Positions 1 to 63,979 of a stretch of 64,000 bases of DNA are shown here, piece by piece; the stretch's first letter is position 1, and each line of letters begins with the position of its first letter. Both the position numbers and the translations under genes were made by a program. The stretch is from Nansenia antarctica (lineage: Eukaryota; Chordata; Actinopteri; Argentiniformes; Microstomatidae). The notes below the pieces were generated by a model. It did no database searches and had not been told where the DNA came from. It saw nothing but the letters and a program-made list of their open reading frames with translations. The stretch covers positions 30,884,446 to 30,948,445 of the forward strand of contig OZ022348.1 of assembly GCA_963989245.1 (NCBI GenBank), given 5' to 3'.

Positions 1-3000
1 CAGTTAAGAATAACACACTACATGTGACAGGGAGATATAGTAAACATCAATCTAATACTCAATTAAAGCAGAATTTGGGCCCAATTAACGCAACTCAATC
101 ATAATTTGCATGGCCTCTACTGGAAGTGATGCGATTTCTGGAGTACATTGCAACTGAGTTCAAGAATCAAATGATGCTACGGGATAAATTGTATAATTTC
201 AGCCTGTAGTTCGAAATGTAAAACTAATGAGCCGAAACGTGTCACGGTGGCGTACCCGCAGTGTCCGCCTGCCCGCGATGTGCCTATGCGTCTGGGTTCT
301 ATGTGCCTATGTGTGTGGGTTCTATGTGCCTATGCGTGTGGGTTCTATGTGCCTATGCGTGTGGGTTCTATGTGCCTATGCGTGTGGGCTCTATGTGCCT
401 ATGCGTGTGGGTTCTATGTGCCTATGCGTGTGGGTTCTATGTGCCTATGCGTGTGGGTTCTATGTGCCTATACGTGTGGGCTCTATGTGCCTATGCGTGT
501 GGGCTCCACGATGTGCCTATGCGTGTGGGCTCCACGATGTGCCTATGCGTGTGGGCTCCACGATGTGCCTATGCGTGTGGGCTCCACGCAGACCGACGCC
601 ACAGGAAACAAAACGAACGTTACAGCGACCATCTGGACCCAAAACAAGAGGTTTAAAAAAAATACATAATCACGATATCCCCTAACGTCTCCAAGTGTAA
701 ACTAAACCACAGATTCCAGGGGACACAACAATCACGATTACACTCTGTCAGTCTAAATTCTGTACGTGCATATGTTGAGTTTACACGGCAAAACTATGCT
801 AACATAGCACTATTTATTCATAATCGCGAGCAAAATAAATAAAATAATACACACCAATTTCCAAGTAACAACTATTTAACATGCCAAATTTAGTGGGAAA
901 ACGAATTAAATAGAGCGTAAATTTAATTTCATCTTCCCACAATTCATTCTATTCACATGGGCATAATAGTATTGTTCATTTTGCAGCATATTCAGGGATG
1001 AAGTGTTCATACCTGGTTATGCCTGGAGGGCATTAACTCCAACTAATGAAATGAGCCTATCCTTCTGTGGCTTTTTAATCTATTCACTGGGAAAGTAATT
1101 GACAAGGCCACAGTGCATTGGGATAGCTCTGTTGCCAAAGGACAGCTGTCACTAAAGCAATTAAAATGACAAAGGTTAATCAATTCTCTCTATTTTTACC
1201 AGATATAAGACATTCACAATGAGTGAGTTTTCATTTCCAGGCAATCATAATGTTTAGAAGAGACCTATTCATTTGTAATTTAAAAAACCCACAAGCCATT
1301 GCCTGATAATACTTTTAACATGTCAGTACCTCACACAGAAAATAACATCAACAGAATCAAAAGACGACTGAATGAATGAATTCAGCACTATGACATGATC
1401 TGAAATGCCGATTGTATTCAAATAAGTCATTTAACGTCTCATCTGATTATTGTTTATGAGTGATATTATGTAGAGACGAATGTAGATGTGATATCAGATA
1501 TGTACTGTATTTCTTAATGAAGTCACCTTATGAAGTTGCCCACTTGCCCACAACATGTCAAACACAAGTATGTAGAAACATAGGTGAGGATGAATGACTG
1601 TAGACCTGTTTAGCTGCTTTAGGTGTTATCTCCGATTGAGAAAATAGGTCCAAACTTTGCACTTGGTGTATACACTATGGTCCTGACAAAGCTTTAGCTA
1701 CTGCATATAAATAATTACTGAGCTAATAATTACTTACTCTGACACTAAGAGAGCAGACTCCCAATAACTTTTTAATCCACCTAAATGTCACGGCAGCGTT
1801 GACTTCCCTCCCCCCAGTACAAGTCTCCAAGGGCTGCCAAAAGGCCAGTGGTTAGTCATCTGTTTACTCCTGCAGCTGCTGGGTGTCATTGTGACTCTGA
1901 AGGAGAAATCCCATGATTCTCCCTGCCATTTCTGACAGCTCTCCCCCAGACCGCATTAATCAGGGTAGGGTTTCTGGGAGAGCAGGGGGAGAGGGGAGAG
2001 GCATGGCGCTAGCCCAGGACAACTGAACCAAGGGAATTGATCTGGGATGGGAGATAACCAAGTCATCAAAAAGCCTTGTGTTCTGGCATGGCCCTTCCAA
2101 CGTCATTCAAATCAAGACTAGTATTTTTTGGTAGCAACAGTTAATTATCCTGACTCAAGTATCTATTCGGCAAAACGCACGTATTCGGTTTGGCAACATG
2201 TTCAACTGCCCATGTGAAAAAGTGAATAGTAAAATGGAGGAGCCACTCAAAAAAGTAATCTAAGACATTTGTCATTCCTCTACAATGGTGACATATAAGT
2301 GCTCTCAATTTATGAGTCAAGAGTTAATCCTTATTTCTGTCAGGTCTGTTCATTCACATCATTAATCCCTCCTCATCACACAGGTCTCTCTCCTCACAGG
2401 GCTATGAGGAGAAAAACACACTGATCATACTGGTTACGTCTGGTCAGATTTCGCATGAACTCAAATGTTTTATTTAGTTTTTTCAAATACTTCAAACCAA
2501 TCTTCATGCATGTACAGTAATAAAGGTCTTGTAATAATTGCCTATTTGCAGATATGTGGAATTCAAGGAACAGGAATGCAGTGCCTGCAGGTGCATACAC
2601 ATCCCATAAAGATGTTCTATAGTTCCCACTGAGTCTCAGCAGAGAGATTCTGCTCACTCTGCGGTGATTCCCATAGATGCTTTACAATCTGCTAAAGGCA
2701 TCACATTAACCTAATGAAAGCTTGATGGCCAAATGAAATATCCAGTATCATTATCCTTTAGTGTTATTACAGTATTATCCCAAATTTGTGTCATTGGTGT
2801 CAGCGGTGGGATTTCATGGCTGTTGTAATGTGTGATATGCCCCTGCGGTTTAGTGCATGTCCTGTGTTTGGCTCTTGTTAGCAACGATTTTCATGCAGAA
2901 CCTTCCTTTAGTTTGATCAAATAAGATGGTATTTGCTTTGTTTAAACCTGTTATAAAGTAGGACAGAGTGGAACCCTTTCGCTGTACTTCTCTTGTGTAA

Positions 3001-3746
3001 CAACCACACAAATAGTTAATAAACTATGCATTTTCATGTTGAATGAAAGTCGTTTACTCTAGTGGGAAATTATTGTTGACAGTTTCTTAGATTACATGTA
3101 CATATAGGTATCTGAGTACTTTTGTTCATGCATGAATACGATGAGTAGGGCAAGAATAGCATTACATTTTTTTCACTTCAAAACATCAGACTGAGAAAAA
3201 CACCATTTCAGTAGTATCTGTATTTTCAATTCCTTCACATTTACTTATTTGTAGATGAGTTGACATACATTTATTTGATGTAATGACCAATGATTAACCA
3301 AAATAGACAACAAGAGGGATGGAAAAGGAAAACTATGATGCTATTCCATCTACTCATACTGCTCAATTAAGAACAAATAAACTGTTCATAACACAATGAA
3401 ATCTGAGCTTTGATCTGAGCCTGATTATCTACATAATAACAATTTGCATACCTTCAGGAATGGCTTGGATTGAATTACTTCTATGCTAATTCCGAAAACA
3501 TAAAACGTTTGCCAAGCCTGTAAATGTTGCGTCCTATATGCTGTTACAATGGCCATAGGGAAGGTCTGTTCAGTGTAGCGATCTCAGAAGCAGCAGGGTT
3601 GCAATCAGCTTTAATAATACCAGTTAACATTTCAGTTCTACAGCATTCCTGTTCTTTTGAATGCAGCATCATCTTGGCTCAAATCATTGACACCTCCCAG
3701 GACTCAATGCCGTGCCTCTGTGCCTTTCCCAAAGCGAAGCATACAG
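1..3746. other. nxph1 3' UTR and downstream flank
   Basis: No coding exon is recognised. The part next to the stop codon must include the nxph1 3' UTR. Possible poly(A) signals on the minus strand (TTTATT on the given strand) occur near 3271 and 2470, and none can be chosen from sequence alone. A minisatellite lies at 284-595. The AT-rich blocks at about 1010-1330 and 1750-2060 are non-repetitive and are discussed as possible conserved elements. Confidence 0.5.
284..595. repeat. 23-bp minisatellite, about 13 copies
   Basis: The unit is close to tatgtgcctatgcgtgtgg plus gttc, 23 bp. The later copies carry a variant block with gggctccacga. Because 23 is not a multiple of three, all three forward frames stay open and give periodic Cys/Val/Trp-rich translations. 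This is a property of the repeat, not evidence of a gene. Confidence 0.93.
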
Positions 3747-4508
3747 TCACCCAGTGGGAAGATAGGGAGTATCACTGTGGTAGTTGTAGTCCGGACACAC
3801 TTTCTGCACCAGCTTGTAGTCAGTGCTGTAGAAGGAGATGTAGATGCAGATTACTTTGAAGGGCTTGGAGCACAGCCAGGACACGTGGCTCTGGGTCTGC
3901 TCCTGAGGGCAGCTCTGGGAAGGGTCGTGGGCACACAGTGAGTTCCTGGTGCCCTTCTCCACCTTCTCGTACTCCACCCTGCAGTTGAACAGCTTGGTGT
4001 CTTTGGGTTCGAGAACTGACTGCTGTTGCTGATGCGGCTGGAACTCCACGGCCTTGGTGGGGGGCACCAGGCCCACAGACACATTACCCTGGCCGGTGGC
4101 GTTGTGGCGAAAGTAGACGCTGAACGTGCCGTTGCCGTGGTCCACGATCTTGCCCGTGATCAGCAGGTTGAGCTTGACAGTCTTGATGTTGGAGTGAAAG
4201 TCGCCCCAGCCGAACATCTTCTTGAACTTGCCAGTTTTGACGATGGGTCTTCTTTTGGATCGGGAGCGGGGATCGTGGAGGTTGGTGGAGTTGTGGAGCC
4301 AGTCCCAAAGCTCTTGTTTCGAGTAGGGTTCTGACTCGTCGTAGTTCAGATCCAGGGCGGTGAAGTTCTCTTTGCCGGTAAGGGTCTGGGAGAGCAGGCG
4401 ACTGATGGAGAAGACCCTGTTGTTGTCTGTCCAGAAGTTCTTCACTCTCGACTTTGGGCTCTCTCTTAAGTTTGATCTTCCAGAACTGGATGATTGGGCA
4501 CTTGTAAC
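3747..4508 (-). CDS. nxph1: nxph1 coding exon 2 (main exon with stop)
   Basis: The acceptor is a pyrimidine tract ending in cccag just above 4508. The exon encodes 253 residues and the stop at 3747-3749. It carries all of the neurexophilin domain, all five N-glycosylation sequons and the eight cysteines of the C-terminal half. Apparent frames on the opposite strand (3524-3859, 4026-4334) are shadows of this GC-rich exon. Confidence 0.96.
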   Translation of the reverse strand, partial: VTSAQSSSSGRSNLRESPKSRVKNFWTDNNRVFSISRLLSQTLTGKENFTALDLNYDESEPYSKQELWDWLHNSTNLHDPRSRSKRRPIVKTGKFKKMFGWGDFHSNIKTVKLNLLITGKIVDHGNGTFSVYFRHNATGQGNVSVGLVPPTKAVEFQPHQQQQSVLEPKDTKLFNCRVEYEKVEKGTRNSLCAHDPSQSCPQEQTQSHVSWLCSKPFKVICIYISFYSTDYKLVQKVCPDYNYHSDTPYLPTG

Positions 4509-6323
4509 CTGGGAAAGGAACAAAGTGACCTAATTACAACCATATTTCAACAGCGAAATACACCAGCACATCATGTTACGGTCGAGCCTTGGCTGAAGGC
4601 CAAAAAAAGTAGTAAGTTAGTAAGAATATGCTGTTGAAGGTCAGGGCAAGTCAAAGCCTCATCTACATTTGTGTCCTTCCTTCAACAAGAGTAAGGGTAT
4701 TTCTGTCATACATACAGTAGAGATGTATGAAGCACTTCTTCAGTACAGACATGTTGCAACCTCAGACTATTACCTGCTGAATGTGCCCTGAAGGGATGAT
4801 TGATGACTCCCTTACCCTGCCCCCTCACAATAACACAGATGAGAGAGCTAAGATTCCCACTGCGCTACATGGATAATGGCCTAACCCCAGACTGAGGAAC
4901 GTGACAGCAGATCTATCTGTGCAATGCTTTTACATTTTGTACCTTTACTCCTAGATCAATACTCAGAGAATAAGGTCCTCTCTCATTCACAAAGTTCACT
5001 GGATGACATTGTGGGAGGTGGGGGATACAGCTACAGCAGTACAGGCGGAATGGCAACAATTATAGACATAAAATGGGAATTTTTAAAAATAGGCAGTGAG
5101 TGGAGTGAAAAGCAGCAGCATGCGCACATTGAAAAACAAAAAGAAAATGTGCAAATATCAATGTTTTATTGCGCAAGCTTTCGGTCTTTCATAGACCTTC
5201 TTCAGGCATACAGCAGCATGCAACATTGATTTTTAACACATTTTGAACAACATTGAATACAGTTTTCGCGTGTGCAGATGCTGCTTCTTCATTCCATTTG
5301 ATACTCTTCAGCTCCAGCACCTCAGCTAAGTCTGATTACAGATGAGCGGTGGTATTTTCACTCTTTTAATAACGAGTGTGTAAAACAAACACACTGCACA
5401 CAGTCCACCAGTCTGTCCATGTAGGGTCCATGTTTTAACAGTCTTAGCGCCACTAAGGGAGCTGGTGGTTCCACTTGGGCTGTGGTATTTTTACCGTTCA
5501 CAAATTGGCAATATGTTCTGCGGCAGTTGAAACTAAGAGTCCTCAGTCAGTGTGTCACACTTGATGCTGCATTAAGGCCAACAACTTCTGTGTATGGTTA
5601 TTTTAAACAGTAGGCCTACATTAGCATTCTCCACTCCACTATGAATTGTTCAGTTCCAGTGAATAGAGAACGTAATCCACAATTCAAACCTCATAAGCCC
5701 CAGTTACTTGTCACAGCTTTTTCCATTCTTATTCATTAAGAGTGGGGTCTCCAATGACCAATATGAAATATAGCTTTCATAGCTCAGTAATTACCTGTGT
5801 TGCTATATGACTGCATCTCAATCTCTGTGGATTCCCCTGTACATGGAAGGGCGGCCAATGAAAGAAAAACGTTTATCAAAGTACAGTCTTCCCATTTCCC
5901 GAAATGGATGTGGATCTTGTTGACATCTTTGAATAAAAAAGACCTGTTTTTTCTCAAAGCTTTCATATGCACAATAACACTAAAATCTGCATCTGAGATG
6001 GTTCCTCAAATTCATATTAGACCTATTTCCTTGTTATGAAGACTACTGTCTTGTCGTGAATGTTATACTTGATCGCCACACTGTGACACGCAATTATCTT
6101 TAATCTAAATCACCTGACAGCCTCTGCAAACTGCTGTGGCCCGGATTAGAGTGTGCCATGGCGTTTTCACAGAGACCCTACTTCACAGATTAGAAGCCAA
6201 CCTGTAATCCACTCTACAGAGTTTAGACAGATCAAGGCAGTCCAGACTAAACAAACATCTATCAAGACAGGCCTGACTATATTAATACTTGGAAGGCCAA
6301 GATGACCTCTGGTCTGTTGGAGA

Positions 6324-6393
<70 letters not shown>

Positions 6394-8703
6394 GAAAAAA
6401 ACTATTTTCCAGTCCTGTAGTCCTGTAGAAACCACCCCTAGACGAGATGGAGTGAATATGAACAAACCTGGATGTTTATTATTCTTAATCACATGCAGAA
6501 ATCCTCTCCATAGAGGCCGAAAGATGACATCTAATCCTGTAGTTCTATTATATAAGAGCCTATTCTTGTTCTGATATCGTAAAGCCACCAGCACCAATCT
6601 TAACCATGTTTCTCTGCACAATCCTTGGAGGAAGGATTCACATTTTGCTTGAAAGTTAATGTTGCTGGGATGGCTGTATGTGGCATATTTCTCAGCTCTC
6701 AGAGTCAGATACTACCAGTCTAACTTTCATTACTCTAAACTAAAGCAAAGGTAAAAACAAGGGAATTCCTATTAAAAACAATAATATCAACAGTCAGTCC
6801 GCCATCTCTAATCCTCACTACACCGTATTCTTTCACTGTTTGACAGTTTCGTTATGTGTGTAAATAAATAAATAACAAAATAACAAATAACCAAACACCC
6901 TATACATTTTTACCAGGCCTGAGTCACAAACTAAAACACCAAAGCTCTGCATTCTACCCAATCTACTTCTCTAAACTCTCAGTTTCGAGCTGTGCGTGAA
7001 TTAAGTGCACCTTACAGCACTGGTCAATCAGAAGACACCCGCCAACCCATCTATAAGGGACATCAAAGCATCAAGAATAAGGGGAGACATCCATTTCTTG
7101 CATAAGAATGGAAATAGGATTCTCATAGGGGATGGTAGCTACAGTAGAGACCTCAAGGATGATCCAATCCTCCAGTAAGTAGGATGGACTTTGATCTAGG
7201 AATGTCTCTAGAAATACCCAAGGGATATGTTTTAGGCATGGTGTCAAGGAAGCATGGTAATTGTGAAACAATATCCACACTGATCTTCATGATCAATTAT
7301 GATGTTTTTATGGCATATGTTACCTGAAGGGTCAAAGAAAATGATTGAAATTAACAGTAATGCTTTTCAAGACATCACGATACTCCTTGGACAGACCAGG
7401 GAACAATTACGACCATGACTTCGAGGATAAGAAAAAACTGTACGCAGTAGGGTATTAAAATAAAAAAATAAAAATCCATTGGCACTAGTTTTTCAACTCA
7501 CCCAGAGGATAAATACATAATCATATTATTTCACACACGAGTTGGTTCAAAGGCGGCCAAAATAAGTTTGTGAGGTTCCCATGGGTCTGTCAATCTGTCG
7601 AAAGGGGCTGGAGGCGAAAGCTTAGGATGCACCGAGCACAAAACAATTATGATCACCCTATTAAAGCATGGCGAAGCAATTTACAGTACAGGCAAAGGCT
7701 GAAAAAAACATTCAAGTGGTGAAATGAGATCTGGTGGTAGCACTGTGTTCATAGCTAATATGTAGTCATATATCCCATGTTTAGTTCATAACATTGTCAC
7801 GACATACACAGTGGTACATCGTTAGTTAATCACATTGCTTTTTGATCCACAGAATAAAAGAGTTCCTTAAAAAACGAGAAGGCTTCATTAGTGCAGGGGG
7901 TAAAATGATTAGTGAGCTTAGTCGACTGTGAAATTGAGTTTATGGTTTTCCAGACTGAATTCAATTCGATAAAGGGTATTAAGTCGTCGAAATAATTAAT
8001 AGTAATTGACTTCTTTCCATCACTATGCAAATTAAGCACTGATAAACCATAGTAGCTAGTAAAGGTTAGTCAAATTGCTTAATTGAGTTTGAGGAATTCT
8101 TATTCTTGTATTCTGGAGAAAAGAGGGCCTGTTGTCTTGTGTTTGTGTTCAGGGTAACTGTAAGTCAGAAGATGAATAGAATTGGGTTGTTATAAACTGT
8201 CATGGCATTAAATCAAAGGCATTCACATGATATATACTGTATTGATAAAGTGACTAAAGACTTTCTGACTGATGCAAACTAAGTTTGATTGATTGATTGA
8301 TTGTTTACTGTGGATAACACCTACAGTATAACATCACAAAACATGTATATTGTGTGTTCACACAACAGTGCACCAATAATTCATTGTCAAGTGAGTCGAA
8401 GACTTCAGAGATATTAGACTAGTGCTCTCCGGGGTGCTGAAAAGTGAGCAATGTATTTCAGTATGCAATAACACACAGCAACACAGAACTGAATAAACAA
8501 TTATGCCATCACATAGTGAGTACAATGGTCTTGAAACACATACAATGACACAGGCAACATGTGTACATGTTAAAGGTAAATGTGTAAATGTAACTTGAAT
8601 TTCAAGAGATGCAAAAAAAAGACTATTCAATGCATAATATCCAACTTACCATGGAAATGACTGCTGGTAAGAGTACAACCACGCACCAACGTGTAGTCTT
8701 CAT
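3747..8703 (-). CDS. nxph1: Neurexophilin-1, complete two-exon coding sequence
   Basis: Secreted glycoprotein ligand of alpha-neurexins (established for the family). The coding sequence joins 8703-8650 to 4508-3747 through a 4.1-kb GT-AG intron and gives 271 residues, the length I recall for human NXPH1. Residues 1-18 form a short hydrophobic signal-peptide start. Residues 19-98 are the variable propeptide-like part, with SISRLLSQ and LWDWL motifs that match NXPH1 rather than NXPH2. A dibasic site RSKRR lies near residues 101-105. The rest is the highly conserved neurexophilin domain (KMFGWGDFHSNIKTVKLN, then a cysteine-rich C-terminal half ending PDYNYHSDTPYLPTG). N-glycosylation sequons are seen at about residues 66, 91, 144, 154 and 160. 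A small glutamine run (QPHQQQQ, about 176-181) differs from mammals. The start was chosen because this exon supplies a signal peptide and a phase-0 donor that joins cleanly. Confidence 0.96.
4509..8649 (-). other. nxph1: nxph1 intron
   Basis: Single coding intron of about 4.1 kb. It holds an AG microsatellite at 6331-6391 and otherwise mostly AT-rich unique sequence. No exon-like segment with paired splice sites was recognised. The human intron is far larger as I recall, so this is a compact version. Confidence 0.8.
6331..6391. repeat. (AG)n microsatellite
   Basis: About 30 perfect AG units inside the nxph1 intron. The open frames across it (RERERE and SLSLSL) are artefacts. Confidence 0.97.
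8650..8703 (-). CDS. nxph1: nxph1 coding exon 1 (signal peptide start)
   Basis: Eighteen codons, starting MKTTRWCVVVLLPAVISM, ending in ATG followed by a strong gtaagt donor (phase 0). The hydrophobic core VVVLLPAVI fits a signal peptide, and the first residues of the next exon (VTSA) continue it, matching the position of the exon junction in NXPH1. An AG at about 8739-8740 could be an acceptor for a further 5' UTR exon, but this cannot be decided from sequence. Confidence 0.88.
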
Positions 8704-9286
<583 letters not shown>

Positions 9287-9292
9287 TTTATT
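9287..9292 (-). terminator. thsd7a: Candidate poly(A) signal AATAAA for thsd7a
   Basis: Canonical hexamer on the minus strand, the most distal good candidate before nxph1. There is no strong GU-rich element downstream, and the hexamer near 10362 is an alternative. Confidence 0.35.
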
Positions 9293-11334
9293 TTTAGTAA
9301 TTCTTCCGATACACAAACAACCTGTACAAAATGACAGAGCCTTGTCTTTTTTTTCTTTTCTTTTTTTACAACATACAGCTTGCATCATGACCACACGATC
9401 AGCAATATCATACACCCACTTTGCAATATTCAAACTAAACAGTTCTGTGCAATACAAAATAAATGTACACATATTTTGATATCTTAAAAATAAAAAAACT
9501 GTTTGTTATTATTTACACAAAATGAAAACTAACAAAAAAGTAAACATTCTCCTCATCAGTTGCTCTAACACCAGCCAGCCAGGACAAAGCCCTCTCCTGT
9601 TGGACAGTAGTGGATAAGTCCTCTGTATTGACATGGTGGTATAATGTACCTCCATTTATACAGAATATATGATGTAATATTGTACCTACAATAAAATGAC
9701 TGCTTCATTACTTACAGATAAGGGCACCATTAATATGAATCATTGCGTTAAATACATTTCAAAAGTCCTCTTACCCAACTAACTAGGTGTCATTTTAACC
9801 TTATTTCCAGTACAACTTCAAAGTCGAAGAATCAGCTATACTGTTTTTTCTGATTTATAATCCTAATGCATGTACTGTGTATCATCGATAGCTGTTAATG
9901 TGGGTATACTATATATGGTACTGTAAATACTTGAGGATTGACAATAAGGCAGACGTTACATTTGCATGACATAAGAAGTTGGATAAAATACAATAGTCAC
10001 TCTCTGTTTTAGCTTGAGAAGGGTTTTGTTTTTGCAAAATCGTATCTTTAAATCAGCTGAACCAGTTACCCATGTATCTGCCATTTACACATGTGTCAAT
10101 ATTAAGATTATTTGAAACACCTCAATGTTAACTAGGAAAAATATTTTGTCAGTTGTGAACATCATAGTAGGCTATTGGATTTAATTTCGGCAGATAGAGG
10201 GACAATATCAGACAAACTGTACAGACCACGAAAGTTAACTGGACTAAAAACAATTTAGTTGTGACAAACAAAAATCTATACATATCTACTGTTGATTCAC
10301 ACCCTGTGTCATAGAATGCGGATGTCATCATATTCTGTTAACATTTATACTTTTTAGGTTTATTGTTCTTTTGAAAATGTCAATGTTCATGTTGATTTTC
10401 CAACTGCATATTGTCCTGTCTTTGAGATAGGCAGTGTTATATGGCAATACAAGGTAGAAGTCATGTGCATATCATGCTGCACTAATATAGTGCGATATAT
10501 AGTGCCTGAAACAAAGCAGAGGGGAGGCAATAATTCCAGTAGCAAGTAATTGTGTTCTTCATCTGTGCTGTACAGTACAGCATCCTTCACAATAGGCCTC
10601 TGTCTAAGAATCAACCCAAAAACAGAAAAAAACGTATCTCTTTTGTTTGAGACTGAGCAGGAGGTTTTAGTGAAAATCCAGCTGAGGTTTGAGAAAAGGA
10701 TTCCAAGCCTTTTTATGGAGATTTTCTGCCTTCTTCTTCCCCGCGGTGACTTTTGGCAGAGTGCGAACCGACAGCGCCTCCTAAGCCTGCAGCTACTCAG
10801 CGTTTTCAGTGACAAGCAGAAAAAACATGAGGGAAGAGCTTGGTGTTTGAAAGACAACAAAGTTTGTCTCTGCTGCATTTTGAGAAGTCTTTGCTGATAA
10901 GAAAGGGGAAATGAAAAAAAAAAGGCATTTCCTTGTCTTCACTGGAGGTTGTGAAGGCTCTTGCTTAAGAAAATATCAAAACACAAAATAGGGAAATAAA
11001 ACGAGAACTACAGTTTAAAATAAATCAACCCCAAAATGTCTCTTTGTGGATAAATGTTAACTTCATATCCTTCATCTCCTTTCTAACTCATGAGGTCCCA
11101 TGATAGACGTTGGTCTGCTGTATGTAAACATCCCTGTCCTTGCTGCTGTGGGATAGGTCTTTATGGCAGGTCTGGGATTGGATATCCCGGGGGGGCCTAC
11201 ATGTCTGCGTCTCCATCGTAGGCTAGAGTCAGAGGCTTTAGTCTACATGTCTGCGTCTCCATCGTAGGCTAGAGTCAGAGGCTTTAGTCTACATGTCTGC
11301 GTCTCCATCGTAGGCTAGAGTCAGAGGCTTTAGT
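9287..11334 (-). other. thsd7a: Probable thsd7a 3' UTR
   Basis: This stretch follows the thsd7a stop codon and has no recognised coding exon. A minus-strand AATAAA (TTTATT at 9287-9292) and another at about 10362 are candidate cleavage signals. The 3' end is inferred, not proven. The first 138 bases after the stop are three further copies of the 46-bp terminal coding repeat. The frame at 10387-10878 has no recognisable domain and is probably untranslated. Confidence 0.5.
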
Positions 11335-62088
<50,754 letters not shown>

Positions 62089-63412
62089 CTAGGAGACAGT
62101 GGAAATAGGAGACACGGGATCAAAATGCACAGCCAACAGCCGACAGCCAACACAACAATGTTCTGAACTTTGAGACCCAAAGAATCCAGTGCATTCATTT
62201 TCCTTGTCTATTGTGTTTGTTTGATCTCATTCCTGTGTGTCTTTATGTGGTACAGGAAGTGTGCTCATGGACAGTGGAGGGGAAAAACATGCCAGGGAGA
62301 ACAGCCCGAATATGTTGGACAGAATGCTTTTATTTGCTTTCATGAACTCGCGCATAAAATCCCCAAAGAAAACATGAAAAACAGTCTGTTTATCCACACT
62401 GTGTCAAGTGCCGCCACATTCCTGGTATTTTTCTCGTATTTGACTTTGTTTTGTTTATCACCCCCCCCCCCCCCCTTAGCATGTCAGAATGATGAATAAG
62501 CTCCGATTATCCCTTCACTGCTATCTGATACATGAAACAACATGAAGTCAGGCCCACTGGCTCTCACAGGGAATATGTTTGGCACATGAATGTACTGAAG
62601 GTGTGTGAGAGAGAGCTCCGATGTCTCTCCTCTCATACATATTCGATGAAGAATAATTTAGCTGAGCACTGTAGAGTCCCCGGTTGCACTGTTGTTTCAG
62701 ATTTAGAAAGGCTATTCATGATTCACGGTTGCATTCCCATTGAGAATGGAACAGAAGAAGCGAGTGATGGTTTACTCTGCAGGACAGTAAGTGAACTATG
62801 AACAATTATTTGATCAATGTTTTGTAAATGCAAAAAAAAAAAAAAAAACTGGTTTAAACTTCTAAAAAGTTCTGCGTTGGTTTCTGGATCTGTCACTTCA
62901 AAGCGATGTTGCCTCTGCAGCTGCATGCAGGTTGTCCATGTTGACAAGACAGGGTCCTGTTCACCTAACAGATGGTCCAAACCCCTTCTCAAGGCTTCAA
63001 TGTTTAATTGACACCCCAGGGTCTGGAGATAGACAGGGCTGCCGCTACGTACACGTGCAGCACGCAGGAAGTGCCCTGAGGGGGGCACCAAAACAGCCTA
63101 ATGATCGTCATTGTAACGATAATGATGAATTATTTAAATTCAGACAAAAAATAAAAACTACAATGCTAGTGCTATCCTTTAAAAAAAGCAGTGACTTGAA
63201 TATGTTTTCAAAGTTAAAACTCAACGCATTGCGTTGTTCAATAATAATTCCGATAGAACACTTTTACGTTATAACTGTAGGCTCAATTGCAAGCGAACGA
63301 TCTGACTTGCCGATCAGCAGAGTGCTTCCATCTGGTTAGCTAACCCAGGGAGGCAGGAGATTGCAGGGAGAACAACAGGTGACGACCGTCAGATGTGACT
63401 CTCAGCTTTCTG
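62089..63412 (-). other. thsd7a: thsd7a intron upstream of e1, first part
   Basis: C run at 62460-62476 and A run near 62832. The region 62880-63330 has an uneven codon-like look on both strands, possibly an old transposase fragment, but no family was recognised. Confidence 0.45.
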
Positions 63413-63660
63413 GGGCGGCTGTTGCACAGGAGGTAAAATCTAATGTAGGAGGTATGTAGGTTATCACAGGAGGTAGAGCAGGAGTCTAATGATCGCAAGG
63501 TCGGCGGCAGTTCAGCAGTTCGATTCCCGGCTGGCTGACTGAAGCCTAAATTGCTCCCAATGAGCGGGCCGGCACCTTGCTCACCATTGGTGTGTGAATG
63601 AGAGGCCATTGTAATGCGCTTTGGAATAAGGCGCTATATAAGTGCAGTCCATTTACCGTT
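63413..63660 (+). mobile_element. tRNA-derived SINE, rearranged head
   Basis: 15473-family copy whose head is partly duplicated (ggcggctgttgcacaggagg then tcacaggaggtagagcagga). It lacks the gtccttgggcaag core but keeps the tail ggcgctatataagtgcagtc. Confidence 0.8.
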
Positions 63661-63837
63661 TGAGTAAAATTGTATTAACTTGCGGCCAAAACTCAGCCCA
63701 AATCTTGCTGGGGAACAACTAGTCTGGTAGGTATATGCATATAAATTGGCTTTGATAGCAGACGGCAGGAGTCTTGGCCCTGTCTGAGGCCCTCTGCCTC
63801 AGTTTTTAGACTGCTTTCATGTTTTATTCCCACATCA

Positions 63838-63979
<142 letters not shown>

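Noticed and set aside
227..685. Three overlapping forward open frames rich in Cys, Val and Trp
   Set aside because: They are three frames of the same 23-bp minisatellite; a period that is not a multiple of three keeps all frames open.
3524..4334. Forward frames over nxph1 exon 2
   Set aside because: Antisense shadows of the conserved neurexophilin coding exon.
10387..10878. 163-residue minus-strand open frame
   Set aside because: It lies in the probable thsd7a 3' UTR, has no known motif and low-complexity codon use, and a forward frame of similar length overlaps it.
62170..62499. 109-residue forward frame with a hydrophobic N-terminus
   Set aside because: Ends in a poly-C run, no homology recognised, and lies inside an intron on the opposite strand.
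62723..63339. Possible hAT-type transposase fragments on both strands
   Set aside because: Only vague resemblance (for example MFSKLKLNALR), no inverted ends or target duplication found; not enough to call.
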